NCBI GenBank assembly: GCA_027063295.1
Contig: JAMORZ010000144.1
Span: 1-32,948 of the forward strand
Source: Sulfurimonas sp.
GTDB lineage: Bacteria; Campylobacterota; Campylobacteria; Campylobacterales; Sulfurimonadaceae
Direction: 5' to 3'
DNA: 32,948 nucleotides
The position numbers and the translations under genes were made by a program. A model generated the notes under the pieces. It saw only the letters and a list, made by a program, of their open reading frames with translations. It searched no databases and was not told the DNA's origin. Below are positions 8,146-24,776 of the stretch, in pieces; position 1 is the stretch's first letter, and every line of letters begins with the position of its first letter.

Positions 8146-8329
8146 TTTCAGACGCCTTTGGCGTTTGAAAGTCTTTAGTTTGAGATAAGTGTATCTTTAA
8201 CTAAAGATTTTCGTTTTTGGAAATCTGAATTACTTGGACTAAAGATAGATGGGGGTATCTACCATGTTGGTAGTGAGCTTAATTGGCCTTTCCCGCCCCT
8301 CTTGAAGTTATGTCTAGAAAGGAGAATTT
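8146..8329 (+). ncRNA. L10-type mRNA leader (autoregulatory) before rplJL
   Basis: The 184-nt gap is strongly structured. An 11-bp stem (TTTCAGACGCC / GGCGTTTGAAA, 8146-8170, one G-T pair) directly follows rplA. A second long hairpin follows: TCTTTAGTT (8172-8180) with AACTAAAGA (8199-8207), extended inside by GAGATA/TATCTT. ACTAAAGAT occurs again at 8238-8246 and could pair with the same TCTTTAGT. Then come GGGGG and CCCGCCCC tracts and the rplJ ribosome-binding site. L10-L12 repress their own leader in many bacteria. The position and structure fit that family, but I have not aligned it to the Rfam model. Confidence 0.6.
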
Positions 8330-8815
8330 ATGCTTAAGTCTAAAAAAGCTGAAGTGATAGCTAACTTAACTGCTGCATTTGAAAATACAACTGCAGTTGT
8401 TATTTGTGACTATAAAGGGCTTACTGTAAGTAAACTTGAAGAGTTACGTAAAGCTGCACGCGCAAAAGACACAAGTGTTCAGGTTGTTAAAAATACTTTG
8501 GCAACAATCGCATTAAACAATGCAGGAATGAGTGGTGTTGAGATCAAAGATACAAACATTTTTGTTTGGTCTGATGATGTTATCGCTGCTGCTAAGATTG
8601 CTGCTGATTTTGCAAAAACAAATGAACAATTTGTTATCAAAGCTGGTTACTTAGATAAAGAACCTGCTGACATAGCTAAAATCGAAGCATTTGCTAAACT
8701 TCCAGGTCGTGATGAGCTTCTTGGTATGCTTGCTGCAACTTGGATGGCTCCAGTTACAAACCTTGCAATTGGAATCGATGCACTTCGTAAGAAGAAAGAA
8801 GAAGAGGAAGCTTAA
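8330..8815 (+). CDS. rplJ: 50S ribosomal protein L10
   Basis: A 161-residue protein that anchors L7/L12 dimers to the ribosome. The N-terminal rRNA-binding half includes VVICDYKGLTVSKLEELRKA (residues 24-43) and VKNTLATIALNNA. The C-terminal helix that carries L12 dimers ends KKKEEEEA. A strong AAAGGAG lies 5 nt before the ATG, behind the structured leader. Confidence 0.98.
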   Translation: MLKSKKAEVIANLTAAFENTTAVVICDYKGLTVSKLEELRKAARAKDTSVQVVKNTLATIALNNAGMSGVEIKDTNIFVWSDDVIAAAKIAADFAKTNEQFVIKAGYLDKEPADIAKIEAFAKLPGRDELLGMLAATWMAPVTNLAIGIDALRKKKEEEEA

Positions 8816-8877
8816 TAAGCTTTCTTTGATGTGAATTATCACATTAAACAAAATAAAAATACTCATAGGAGAAAAAT

Positions 8878-9252
8878 ATGGCTGTAACTAAAGAAGACGT
8901 ATTAGAATTTATTTCAGGACTTTCTGTATTAGAACTTTCTGAATTAGTAAAAGAGTTCGAAGAAAAATTTGGTGTATCTGCACAACCTGTAGCTGTTGCT
9001 GGTGTTGCTGGTGGTGATGCTGCTGGTGCTGCTGCTGAAAAAACAGAGTTTGATGTAGTACTTACTGATGCTGGTGCTAAGAAAATTGGTGTTATTAAAG
9101 CTGTTCGTGCTCTTACTGGTCTTGGACTTAAAGAAGCAAAAGAAGCATGTGAAGCACTACCATCTACAATCAAAGAGGGTGTAGATAAAGAAACTGCTGA
9201 AGAAGCTAAAGCTGCTCTAGAAGAAGCTGGTGCAACAGTAGAAGTTAAATAA
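8878..9252 (+). CDS. rplL: 50S ribosomal protein L7/L12
   Basis: A 124-residue stalk protein that recruits translation GTPases. N-terminal dimerisation domain ([20 protein letters not shown]), a Gly/Ala/Val-rich hinge (about residues 40-56) and a C-terminal domain with [20 protein letters not shown] and [19 protein letters not shown] precedes the ATG. It is needed in several copies per ribosome, which fits the partial transcription stop predicted just downstream. Confidence 0.99.
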   Translation: MAVTKEDVLEFISGLSVLELSELVKEFEEKFGVSAQPVAVAGVAGGDAAGAAAEKTEFDVVLTDAGAKKIGVIKAVRALTGLGLKEAKEACEALPSTIKEGVDKETAEEAKAALEEAGATVEVK

Positions 9253-9268
9253 TTATTTAACACTTTTA

Positions 9269-9292
9269 TGAGGGGTTTAACCCCTCAATTTT
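9269..9292 (+). terminator. Probable attenuator after rplL
   Basis: TGAGGGG-TTTAA-CCCCTCA followed by ATTTT. The stem is short but GC-rich and the T tract is weak, so partial termination between rplL and rpoB is expected rather than a full stop. Confidence 0.65.
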
Positions 9293-9336
9293 GGGCGCTT
9301 TAGCAAAGAGAAACTTCTCTCTTTGCTAAAGTGCCC
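9293..9336 (+). promoter_or_regulatory. Long hairpin, possible RNase III site, between rplL and rpoB
   Basis: GGGCGCTTTAGCAAAGAGA (9293-9311) pairs with TCTCTTTGCTAAAGTGCCC (9318-9336): 19 bp with a single G-T wobble and a 6-nt loop. It has no T-run. E. coli carries an RNase III cleavage hairpin in the same rplL-rpoB position, so an analogous processing role is inferred. A further 7-bp hairpin, GAGCTTG-CTTT-CAAGCTC, lies at 9367-9384 before rpoB. Confidence 0.6.
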
Positions 9337-9436
9337 TTATGTCGTTTATAAGCACTGTAAATAAACGAGCTTGCTTTCAAGCTCAAAATCATTCTGGTGA
9401 CGACTAGAATTGATAACTAACAACTCATCGAGGTAG

Positions 9437-18101
<8,665 letters not shown>

Positions 18102-18213
18102 TAACTCCTTTCTCTTCCCCATTTGAAACAATATCTTCATAATATATCTTTAAGTATTAACATTCACTTAAAATAAGCTTTCTTTAAATACTATTTTTGT
18201 ATCATTGCGTGTC

Positions 18214-18219
18214 TATAAT
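18214..18219 (+). promoter_or_regulatory. Candidate promoter (-10) for rpsL-rpsG-fusA
   Basis: A perfect TATAAT lies in the 173-nt gap after rpoC, within TGTCTATAATT, the same string found at the tRNA-operon promoter. No convincing -35 box. A small hairpin (CTCTAA/TTAGAG, 18221-18236) follows. A weak AGGAG/CTCCT stem overlaps the rpoC stop. Confidence 0.55.
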
Positions 18220-18274
18220 TCTCTAAAAATTTAGAGGATTACATTCTACTGGAAAAATTAAGTAAAGGAATTCT

Positions 18275-18649
18275 ATGCCTACAATCAATCAATTGATTCG
18301 TAAAGAGCGTAAAAAAGTAGTAAAGAAATCAAAATCTGCTGCTTTAAATGCTTGTCCACAGCGTCGTGGTGTTTGTACACGTGTTTACACAACTACACCT
18401 AAAAAACCAAACTCGGCTTTAAGAAAAGTTGCAAAAGTTAGATTAACTTCAGGTTTTGAAGTTATCTCTTATATCGGTGGTGAAGGTCACAACCTTCAAG
18501 AACACTCTATCGTACTTGTACGTGGTGGTAGGGTAAAAGATTTACCAGGTGTTAAGTACCATATTATTCGTGGTGCGCTCGATACTGCTGGTGTTGCAAA
18601 CCGTATGGTTGCTCGTTCTAAATACGGAACTAAAAAACCTAAAAAATAG
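18275..18649 (+). CDS. rpsL: 30S ribosomal protein S12
   Basis: A 124-residue decoding-centre protein. [17 protein letters not shown] at 41-57 and [10 protein letters not shown] at 87-96 are canonical. Lys43, Lys44 and Lys88 are the residues found in streptomycin-sensitive strains, and Asp89 is the usual site of methylthiolation. AAAGGA lies 7 nt upstream. First gene of the rpsL-rpsG-fusA cluster; the tuf that often ends this operon is at the tRNA cluster instead. Confidence 0.99.
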   Translation: MPTINQLIRKERKKVVKKSKSAALNACPQRRGVCTRVYTTTPKKPNSALRKVAKVRLTSGFEVISYIGGEGHNLQEHSIVLVRGGRVKDLPGVKYHIIRGALDTAGVANRMVARSKYGTKKPKK

Positions 18650-18718
18650 TCTTAGACTAAGATATTCAAGCTAGCTACAGGGTTGTTGGTTTTATGCTAA
18701 CGCTTTGAGTAAATTTGA

Positions 18719-19213
<495 letters not shown>

Positions 19214-19226
19214 TTAGGAAATCATA

Positions 19227-21317
19227 ATGGCAAGAAGTCACAAATTAGAAGATGTAAGAAACATCGGTATTGCTGCGCACATTGATGCTGGTAAAACTAC
19301 AACTACAGAGAGAATCCTGTTCTATACAGGTGTTGAGCATAAAATCGGTGAAGTTCACGATGGTGCTGCAACAATGGACTGGATGGAGCAAGAGCAAGAG
19401 CGTGGTATTACAATTACTTCAGCTGCAACAACATGTGAATGGCAAGGAAAACAGATCAATATTATTGATACTCCGGGCCACGTTGACTTTACTATTGAAG
19501 TTGAGCGTTCTATGCGTGTACTTGATGGTGCTGTTTCAGTGTTCTGTGCTGTTGGTGGGGTTCAACCACAATCAGAAACAGTTTGGAGACAACGTAACCG
19601 TTATAAAGTACCTTCAATTGTTTTTGTTAACAAAATGGATAGAACTGGTGCAGATTTCTACGAAGTTGAAAACCAAATTCGTGAGCGTCTTAAGGGTAAC
19701 CCAATGCCTTTCCAACTTCCAATTGGTGCAGAAGACAACTTCGAAGGTGTTATTGACCTTGTAAAAATGAAAGAGATCGTTTGGGATGCTGATGCTGCAA
19801 TGGGTTCTGCTTATCATGAGCAAGATATTCGTCCAGAGCTTCAAGATAAAGCTGATGAGTATAGAGAAAAAATGCTTGAGACTCTTTCTGAGGTAGATGG
19901 TAATGATGAATTTGCTATGAAATTTCTTGAGGGTGAAGAGATCACTCAAGAAGAGATCAAAGCTGCGATCAAGTCTGCTACTTTAGGTATGGCGATCGTT
20001 CCTATGACTCCAGGTACTGCATTTAAAAACAAAGGTGTTCAAACTCTACTTGATGCTGTTGTTGATTACCTTCCTTCACCAGTTGAAGCAGAGGCTATCC
20101 GTGGTACAATGATGGAAGACGAAGAACAAGAAGTTGTTGTTGAGTCTACTGATGATGGTGCATTTGCTGCACTCGCATTTAAAATCATGACTGACCCATT
20201 CGTTGGTGTTCTTACGTTTATCCGTGTTTACCGTGGTTCTTTAGAGTCTGGTTCGTATGTTCACAATACAACAAAAGACAAAAAAGAGCGTGTTGGTCGT
20301 ATCGTTAAGATGCATGCGATCAAACGTGAAGAGGTAAAAGAGATCTATGCTGGTGAGATCGGTGCTGTTGTTGGTCTTAAGTCAACTACTACTGGTGATA
20401 CTCTTTGTGATCCAGAAGAAAAAGTTGTACTTGAGCGTATGGACTTTCCAGAGCCAGTTATCTCTGTTGCAGTTGAGCCTAAAACAAAAGCTGACCAAGA
20501 AAAAATGGGTATTGCACTTGGTAAACTTGCTGCAGAAGATCCTTCTTTTAGAGTTCATACTGATGAGGAAACTGGTCAAACTATTATCTCTGGTATGGGT
20601 GAGCTTCACCTTGAGATCCTTGTTGATCGTATGAAACGTGAGTTTAAAGTTGAGGCAGAAGTTGGTGCTCCACAAGTATCTTACCGTGAGTCTATCAAGG
20701 TAGAAGTTGATCAAGAGTACAAATATGCAAAACAATCTGGTGGTCGTGGTCAATATGGTCATGTATTTATCAAAGTTAAGCCAGGTGAGCCAGATACAGG
20801 ATTTATCTTCAACAACGAGATCAAAGGTGGTGCAATTCCAAGAGAATACATCCCAGCAGTTGAAAAAGGTTGTGAGGAAGCTATGCAAAACGGTGTTCTT
20901 GCAGGTTATCCAATGGAAGATGTTGAAGTTACACTTTACGATGGTTCTTACCACGATGTGGATTCAAACGAGATGGCGTTTAAACTTGCTGGTTCTATGG
21001 CATTTAAAGAGGCTTGTCGTAAAGCAAACCCTTCAATCTTAGAGCCAATGATGAAAGTTGAAGTTGAAGTACCTGAAGAGAATATGGGTGATGTTATCGG
21101 TGACCTTAACCGTCGTCGTGGTCAAGTAAACTCTATGGGTGATCGTGCTGGAAACAAAATTGTTGATGCATTTGTTCCACTTGCAGAGATGTTTGGTTAT
21201 TCAACTGACCTTCGTTCAGCTACTCAAGGGCGTGCAACATACGCTATGGAATTTGATCACTATGAAGAAGTTCCTAAAAATGTTTCTGAAGAGATTATCA
21301 AAAAACGTAACGGTTAA
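19227..21317 (+). CDS. fusA: Elongation factor G
   Basis: The 696-residue GTPase that drives ribosomal translocation. The G motifs are [20 protein letters not shown] at 15-34, [20 protein letters not shown] and [10 protein letters not shown]. Domain IV carries the tip region ([20 protein letters not shown]), and domain V precedes the C terminus. AGGA precedes the ATG, 13 nt after rpsG. Several long ORFs in other frames here are shadows. A strong terminator follows. Confidence 0.99.
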   Translation: MARSHKLEDVRNIGIAAHIDAGKTTTTERILFYTGVEHKIGEVHDGAATMDWMEQEQERGITITSAATTCEWQGKQINIIDTPGHVDFTIEVERSMRVLDGAVSVFCAVGGVQPQSETVWRQRNRYKVPSIVFVNKMDRTGADFYEVENQIRERLKGNPMPFQLPIGAEDNFEGVIDLVKMKEIVWDADAAMGSAYHEQDIRPELQDKADEYREKMLETLSEVDGNDEFAMKFLEGEEITQEEIKAAIKSATLGMAIVPMTPGTAFKNKGVQTLLDAVVDYLPSPVEAEAIRGTMMEDEEQEVVVESTDDGAFAALAFKIMTDPFVGVLTFIRVYRGSLESGSYVHNTTKDKKERVGRIVKMHAIKREEVKEIYAGEIGAVVGLKSTTTGDTLCDPEEKVVLERMDFPEPVISVAVEPKTKADQEKMGIALGKLAAEDPSFRVHTDEETGQTIISGMGELHLEILVDRMKREFKVEAEVGAPQVSYRESIKVEVDQEYKYAKQSGGRGQYGHVFIKVKPGEPDTGFIFNNEIKGGAIPREYIPAVEKGCEEAMQNGVLAGYPMEDVEVTLYDGSYHDVDSNEMAFKLAGSMAFKEACRKANPSILEPMMKVEVEVPEENMGDVIGDLNRRRGQVNSMGDRAGNKIVDAFVPLAEMFGYSTDLRSATQGRATYAMEFDHYEEVPKNVSEEIIKKRNG

Positions 21318-21333
21318 TCCTTCTTTCTTTTAA

Positions 21334-21366
21334 AAACTCTCCTTTTGGAGAGTTTCTTTCCTTTTT
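21334..21366 (+). terminator. Rho-independent terminator after fusA
   Basis: AAACTCTCC-TTTT-GGAGAGTTT (9 bp, no mismatch) followed by CTTTCCTTTTT. It lies 16 nt after the fusA stop and closes the ribosomal and polymerase block. Confidence 0.92.
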
Positions 21367-21379
21367 GCTCACAAAACTT

Positions 21380-21388
21380 TGCTATAAT
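21380..21388 (+). promoter_or_regulatory. Extended -10 promoter
   Basis: TGCTATAAT is a full extended -10 element (TG-n-TATAAT), 34 nt before the ATG of the following gene and just after the fusA terminator. Confidence 0.65.
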
Positions 21389-21422
21389 CTTTTAGAATTT
21401 ATATTTAATATTAGGATTTAAT

Positions 21423-22091
21423 ATGAAACTGTTTTTTTATATTGTACTATTTTTTTCTCTTAATCTTTTTGCTAGTAACCCTCAAGTTTATGCTGCATTG
21501 GGTGATACTATCTATAACAATGCTCCAAAAATTGAAAAGTTAAAAGATATCGAAAAGTTTAAAATCATAAAGCTTGATGTTGAAAAGTATGTTTCAATGG
21601 TAAAACTTATAAAAGAGTATGGCTTTGCAGTTGAAAAAAAAGATAAAAGATACAATCAAAAAGAATACCTTCAGCATCTTAGAAAGCTCTCTAAAAAGAA
21701 TGATTTTTTTGTAAAATTTGCAAAAAACAATTTTAAGCTTTCTATTGATAATGAAGATAGTAAAACTTTTGAAAAAATCATTAATACTGGTCTTATAGAT
21801 ACAAAGCGAAACAAAGATAAGATCATGCAATACTATTTTGCACATCAAAATGAAGTCGATCCAAAGGGTGTGATACAAGCTTTTCTTGATCAAGATGCAA
21901 AATTAAGAGAAAAACAGATGCAAAGTAAAAAACAATCAAAATCAAAAAAAGAGCTAGAAGCAGAAAGAATTCGTTATATTCGTGAAAATGATAAACGCAA
22001 GCATGAAGCACTACAAAGAAAACTTCTTGAAGAAGTAAATCGTAAGAAGCTTGAGATTCGTCAAGAGCAAAAAAAAGAACTTTTTAACTAA
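21423..22091 (+). CDS. Exported coiled-coil protein of unknown function
   Basis: I do not recognise this 222-residue protein. Residues 1-18 (MKLFFYIVLFFSLNLFAS) look like a cleavable signal peptide ending at Ala-Ser, so it is probably periplasmic. The middle is Lys- and Asp-rich and mostly helical. From about residue 155 the chain is almost entirely charged (Lys, Glu, Arg, Gln) with heptad-like spacing, suggesting a long coiled coil. It has its own extended -10 promoter and an AGGA site before the ATG. Its stop overlaps the stop of convergent bpt by 4 bp, so it is a single-gene unit. Confidence 0.75.
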   Translation: MKLFFYIVLFFSLNLFASNPQVYAALGDTIYNNAPKIEKLKDIEKFKIIKLDVEKYVSMVKLIKEYGFAVEKKDKRYNQKEYLQHLRKLSKKNDFFVKFAKNNFKLSIDNEDSKTFEKIINTGLIDTKRNKDKIMQYYFAHQNEVDPKGVIQAFLDQDAKLREKQMQSKKQSKSKKELEAERIRYIRENDKRKHEALQRKLLEEVNRKKLEIRQEQKKELFN

Positions 22092-22801
22092 AGATAGATA
22101 TAGGGCTGATCTATCTCTGGTCTTCCTTGAAGAGTATAAAGAGGTTGGTAAGATGCCTTATAGCTGAGTGATGGACACTCTTGAACATAGTAACCAAGAT
22201 ATATCCATCTTTTTTTTCTCTCTTTAGCATAGATAATCTGGTTATAAAGAGAGAGTCTACCAAGAGAATATGCACTATATTCAGGATCATAATAAAAGTA
22301 GATTGAAGATATACCATTTTGCAGTATATCTACAAGATCTACACCGATAAGTCTTTCTTCAAAGAAGTAAAGGATCTCATATCCAAACTCCTGTGATCCA
22401 TCTACAAAAGATTGGTAATAGTGCATCGCTGATGTTTCTTGAAAATCCCACCCTTTTTTTTGATGCATATAACGATGATAAGCATCAAAAAGATTGAGAT
22501 GTTCTTGTGTTAGTGTAGGTTTTTGTATGTAAGTTTGGATATCAGATCCTTTTTTGAGAACCCGTTTTGCTGATTTTGAAAAGTGGTAGTTTTCTACATC
22601 GATTTTCACTGTTTGACACTCTGTACAATCATGACATACAGGGCGAAAAAACATTTTTCCAAAACGCCTAAAACCTCTTTCAATAAGCTCTTGGCAATGT
22701 TCTTTATCACACTGATCGATAAGTTGATAAAACATTTGTTGATTTTTACCTTGAAGGTAAGAACATTTATCTTCAAGATAGAACTCTTTTAGAAGTTGCA
22801 T
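22088..22801 (-). CDS. bpt: Aspartate/glutamate leucyltransferase (N-degron aminoacyl-transferase)
   Basis: This 237-residue enzyme transfers Leu from Leu-tRNA to proteins with N-terminal Asp or Glu, marking them for ClpS-ClpAP. The N-terminal ATE domain has CSYLQGK near residue 13 and GKMFFRPVCHDCTECQTVKI at about 48-67 with its cysteine cluster. The C-terminal acyltransferase-like part has SIYFYYDPEYSAYSLGRLSL near 165. The length fits the bacterial Bpt family. Whether it transfers Leu rather than Arg is inferred from the family. It starts 4 nt after the prfB stop, so the two form an operon. Its 3' end overlaps the upstream convergent gene. Confidence 0.9.
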   Translation of the reverse strand: MQLLKEFYLEDKCSYLQGKNQQMFYQLIDQCDKEHCQELIERGFRRFGKMFFRPVCHDCTECQTVKIDVENYHFSKSAKRVLKKGSDIQTYIQKPTLTQEHLNLFDAYHRYMHQKKGWDFQETSAMHYYQSFVDGSQEFGYEILYFFEERLIGVDLVDILQNGISSIYFYYDPEYSAYSLGRLSLYNQIIYAKERKKRWIYLGYYVQECPSLSYKASYQPLYTLQGRPEIDQPYIYL

Positions 22802-22805
22802 CAGA

Positions 22806-23903
22806 TTAGGCTCTATTCATAGATATAAGCACACCCTCTATCATTGTATCGATATCACCATCAAGGATAGCAGAGACATTGGAGTACGCTTCATTGCTAC
22901 GTGTATCTTTTACTTGCTGGTAAGGTTGCATCACATACGAGCGTATTTGATGTCCCCAACCTATCTCGCTCTTTGCAATACCTGCTTCAGCAGCTTTTTG
23001 CTCTTCAAGCTCAAGTTCGTAAAGACGAGATTTTAGCATTTTCATAGCAGTGGCTTTATTTTTGTGTTGACTTCTGTCATTTTGGCACTGCACAACGACC
23101 CCCGTTTTTATGTGGGTGATACGGATGGCAGATTCTGTTTTGTTAACATGTTGTCCACCAGCACCACTTGCACGGTATGTATCTATACGTATATCTTTAT
23201 CTTCGATAACAATATCGATATCATCATCAATCTCAGGAGATACCATTACTGAGCTAAAAGATGTATGGCGTTTAGCATTGGAATCAAAAGGAGATATACG
23301 AACAAGACGGTGGATACCATTTTCAACTTTGAGATATCCATAAGCATTGAGCCCTTTTATAAGAAGTGTCGCATCTTTGATCCCAGCTTCTTCTCCACTT
23401 TGATAATCTAGCATCTCTACTTTAAAGTCGTGTCTCTCAGCCCAACGTTTATACATTCGTAGCAACATCGCAGCCCAGTCTTGAGACTCTGTTCCACCTG
23501 CACCTGGATGGATGGTAAGAATTGCATTTGCAGAATCACTTTCACCACTAAGAAGTACTTCTATCTCCATAGAACGTATCTGTTCTTCAAGTGAAGGTGC
23601 ATCATCAAAAAGAGCTTGAAGTGATTCTTCATCCTCCTCCTCTTTAGCCATCTCATAAAGTTCTACCGCATCCTCAACAGCACTTTTTGCAACTTGAAAT
23701 TTTTCAAGTTTTCTTTGTAGTTGTGTTTTTTCTTTTTGGATCTTTGCTGCATTTGGTGCATCATTCCAAAACTCTGGATTATTTTCAAGCTCTTCAATCT
23801 CACTGAGTCTTGCTTTTATTTTTTCAGGTTCAACAACATCTTCGATATTTTGCATTTTGATGGTGATGTTTTTTAAAAGTTCTGTATATTCGTAATTATC
23901 CAT
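22806..23903 (-). CDS. prfB: Peptide chain release factor 2
   Basis: This 365-residue factor terminates translation at UGA and UAA. The SPF recognition tripeptide is at 204-206 ([14 protein letters not shown]), and GGQ at 249-251 ([20 protein letters not shown]) enters the peptidyl-transferase centre. The reading frame is continuous from the ATG, so the autoregulatory +1 frameshift at an in-frame UGA, present in E. coli prfB, is absent here. It is followed by bpt on the same strand and is divergent from panC. Confidence 0.97.
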   Translation of the reverse strand: MDNYEYTELLKNITIKMQNIEDVVEPEKIKARLSEIEELENNPEFWNDAPNAAKIQKEKTQLQRKLEKFQVAKSAVEDAVELYEMAKEEEDEESLQALFDDAPSLEEQIRSMEIEVLLSGESDSANAILTIHPGAGGTESQDWAAMLLRMYKRWAERHDFKVEMLDYQSGEEAGIKDATLLIKGLNAYGYLKVENGIHRLVRISPFDSNAKRHTSFSSVMVSPEIDDDIDIVIEDKDIRIDTYRASGAGGQHVNKTESAIRITHIKTGVVVQCQNDRSQHKNKATAMKMLKSRLYELELEEQKAAEAGIAKSEIGWGHQIRSYVMQPYQQVKDTRSNEAYSNVSAILDGDIDTMIEGVLISMNRA

Positions 23904-23922
23904 AAATTTGTTCCATATATTG

Positions 23923-23937
23923 TATAATGCGATTATA
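23923..23937. promoter_or_regulatory. Palindromic bidirectional promoter between prfB and panC
   Basis: TATAATGCGATTATA is a perfect inverted repeat in which each half is a -10 box: TATAAT on the plus strand (toward panC) and TATAAT on the minus strand (toward prfB). The whole intergenic space is 51 bp. There is no -35 match on either side. Predicted starts would be about 10 bp apart and face each other, so only one polymerase could use the site at a time. Confidence 0.6.
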
Positions 23938-23954
23938 TTAAATAGAGGCTTAAA

Positions 23955-24776
23955 ATGAAGATTATTTCTACTGTTGATGAACTAAAAAATTATCTTAAGG
24001 GAGTGGATGGTTCTATCGGTTTTGTTCCTACGATGGGTGCACTGCATGATGGACATCTCTCTTTGATAAAAAAAGCAAAAGAGCAAAATAGTTTTGTTGT
24101 TGTTTCTATCTTTGTCAACCCTACACAGTTTTTGGCTGGAGAAGATTTAGACCAGTACCCTAGAAAAGATGAAGCAGATAAAAAGATCTGTCAGCTCGCA
24201 GGTGTTGATGTTGTGTTTTTTCCAACTCCAGATGAGATATATAGTGTAGATGAAGTGAGTCTTCAAGCACCACACATACGAGGATATGTTTTAGAGGGTA
24301 TGACAAGACCAGGGCATTTTAGTGGAGTGCTTACAGTTGTAAACAAACTTTTAAACATAGTAAATCCAACAAGAGCATACTTTGGTAAAAAAGACGCACA
24401 GCAACTCAACCTGATCACTCTTATGGTAAAACAGCTTTTTATGGATGTTGAGATAGTTCCTGTTGATACTGTACGTGAGAGTGATGGACTTGCACTCTCA
24501 AGTAGAAATGTGTATTTGACAAAGGAGCAAAGAGCAGAAGCACTAAAAATATCATCTTCACTCTATGAGGCTTCAAAAATGGTGAGTCAAGGTATCTTAG
24601 ATGTTAGTAAGATAAAAGAGGAGATGCTTAAAATTTTAGAGGGCTTAGAGATAGGATATGTTGAGATACTCAATCGTAACTTTGAGGTTATCAAAGAGGT
24701 TGAGGTGACTCAAAGTATTGTGTTGGTAGAGGTGTTGATTGGTGAGACAAGGTTACTTGATAACATCTGGCTCTAA
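23955..24776 (+). CDS. panC: Pantoate--beta-alanine ligase (pantothenate synthetase)
   Basis: This 273-residue enzyme joins pantoate and beta-alanine with ATP to make pantothenate, the precursor of coenzyme A. It has [16 protein letters not shown] at 23-38 with the HxGH nucleotide-binding motif, the [10 protein letters not shown] segment near 50, [15 protein letters not shown] near 116-130, and [10 protein letters not shown] near 142. Length is close to the usual 280. The 3' end overlaps the convergent penicillin-binding protein gene by 24 bp. Confidence 0.97.
   Translation: MKIISTVDELKNYLKGVDGSIGFVPTMGALHDGHLSLIKKAKEQNSFVVVSIFVNPTQFLAGEDLDQYPRKDEADKKICQLAGVDVVFFPTPDEIYSVDEVSLQAPHIRGYVLEGMTRPGHFSGVLTVVNKLLNIVNPTRAYFGKKDAQQLNLITLMVKQLFMDVEIVPVDTVRESDGLALSSRNVYLTKEQRAEALKISSSLYEASKMVSQGILDVSKIKEEMLKILEGLEIGYVEILNRNFEVIKEVEVTQSIVLVEVLIGETRLLDNIWL

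Noticed and set aside
19270-19764. 164-aa plus-strand ORF, and 20382-20954 on the minus strand (190 aa)
   Set aside because: Both lie wholly inside fusA in other frames, have no domain features or ribosome site, and reflect the biased codons of a highly expressed gene.
22092-22116. AGATAGAT/ATCTATCT stem near the end of bpt
   Set aside because: A 9-nt loop, AT-rich stem and no T-run; too weak to call a terminator although it lies at a convergent junction.
22806-23903. Programmed +1 frameshift expected in prfB
   Set aside because: The reading frame is continuous from the ATG and contains no in-frame UGA, so there is no frameshift site.
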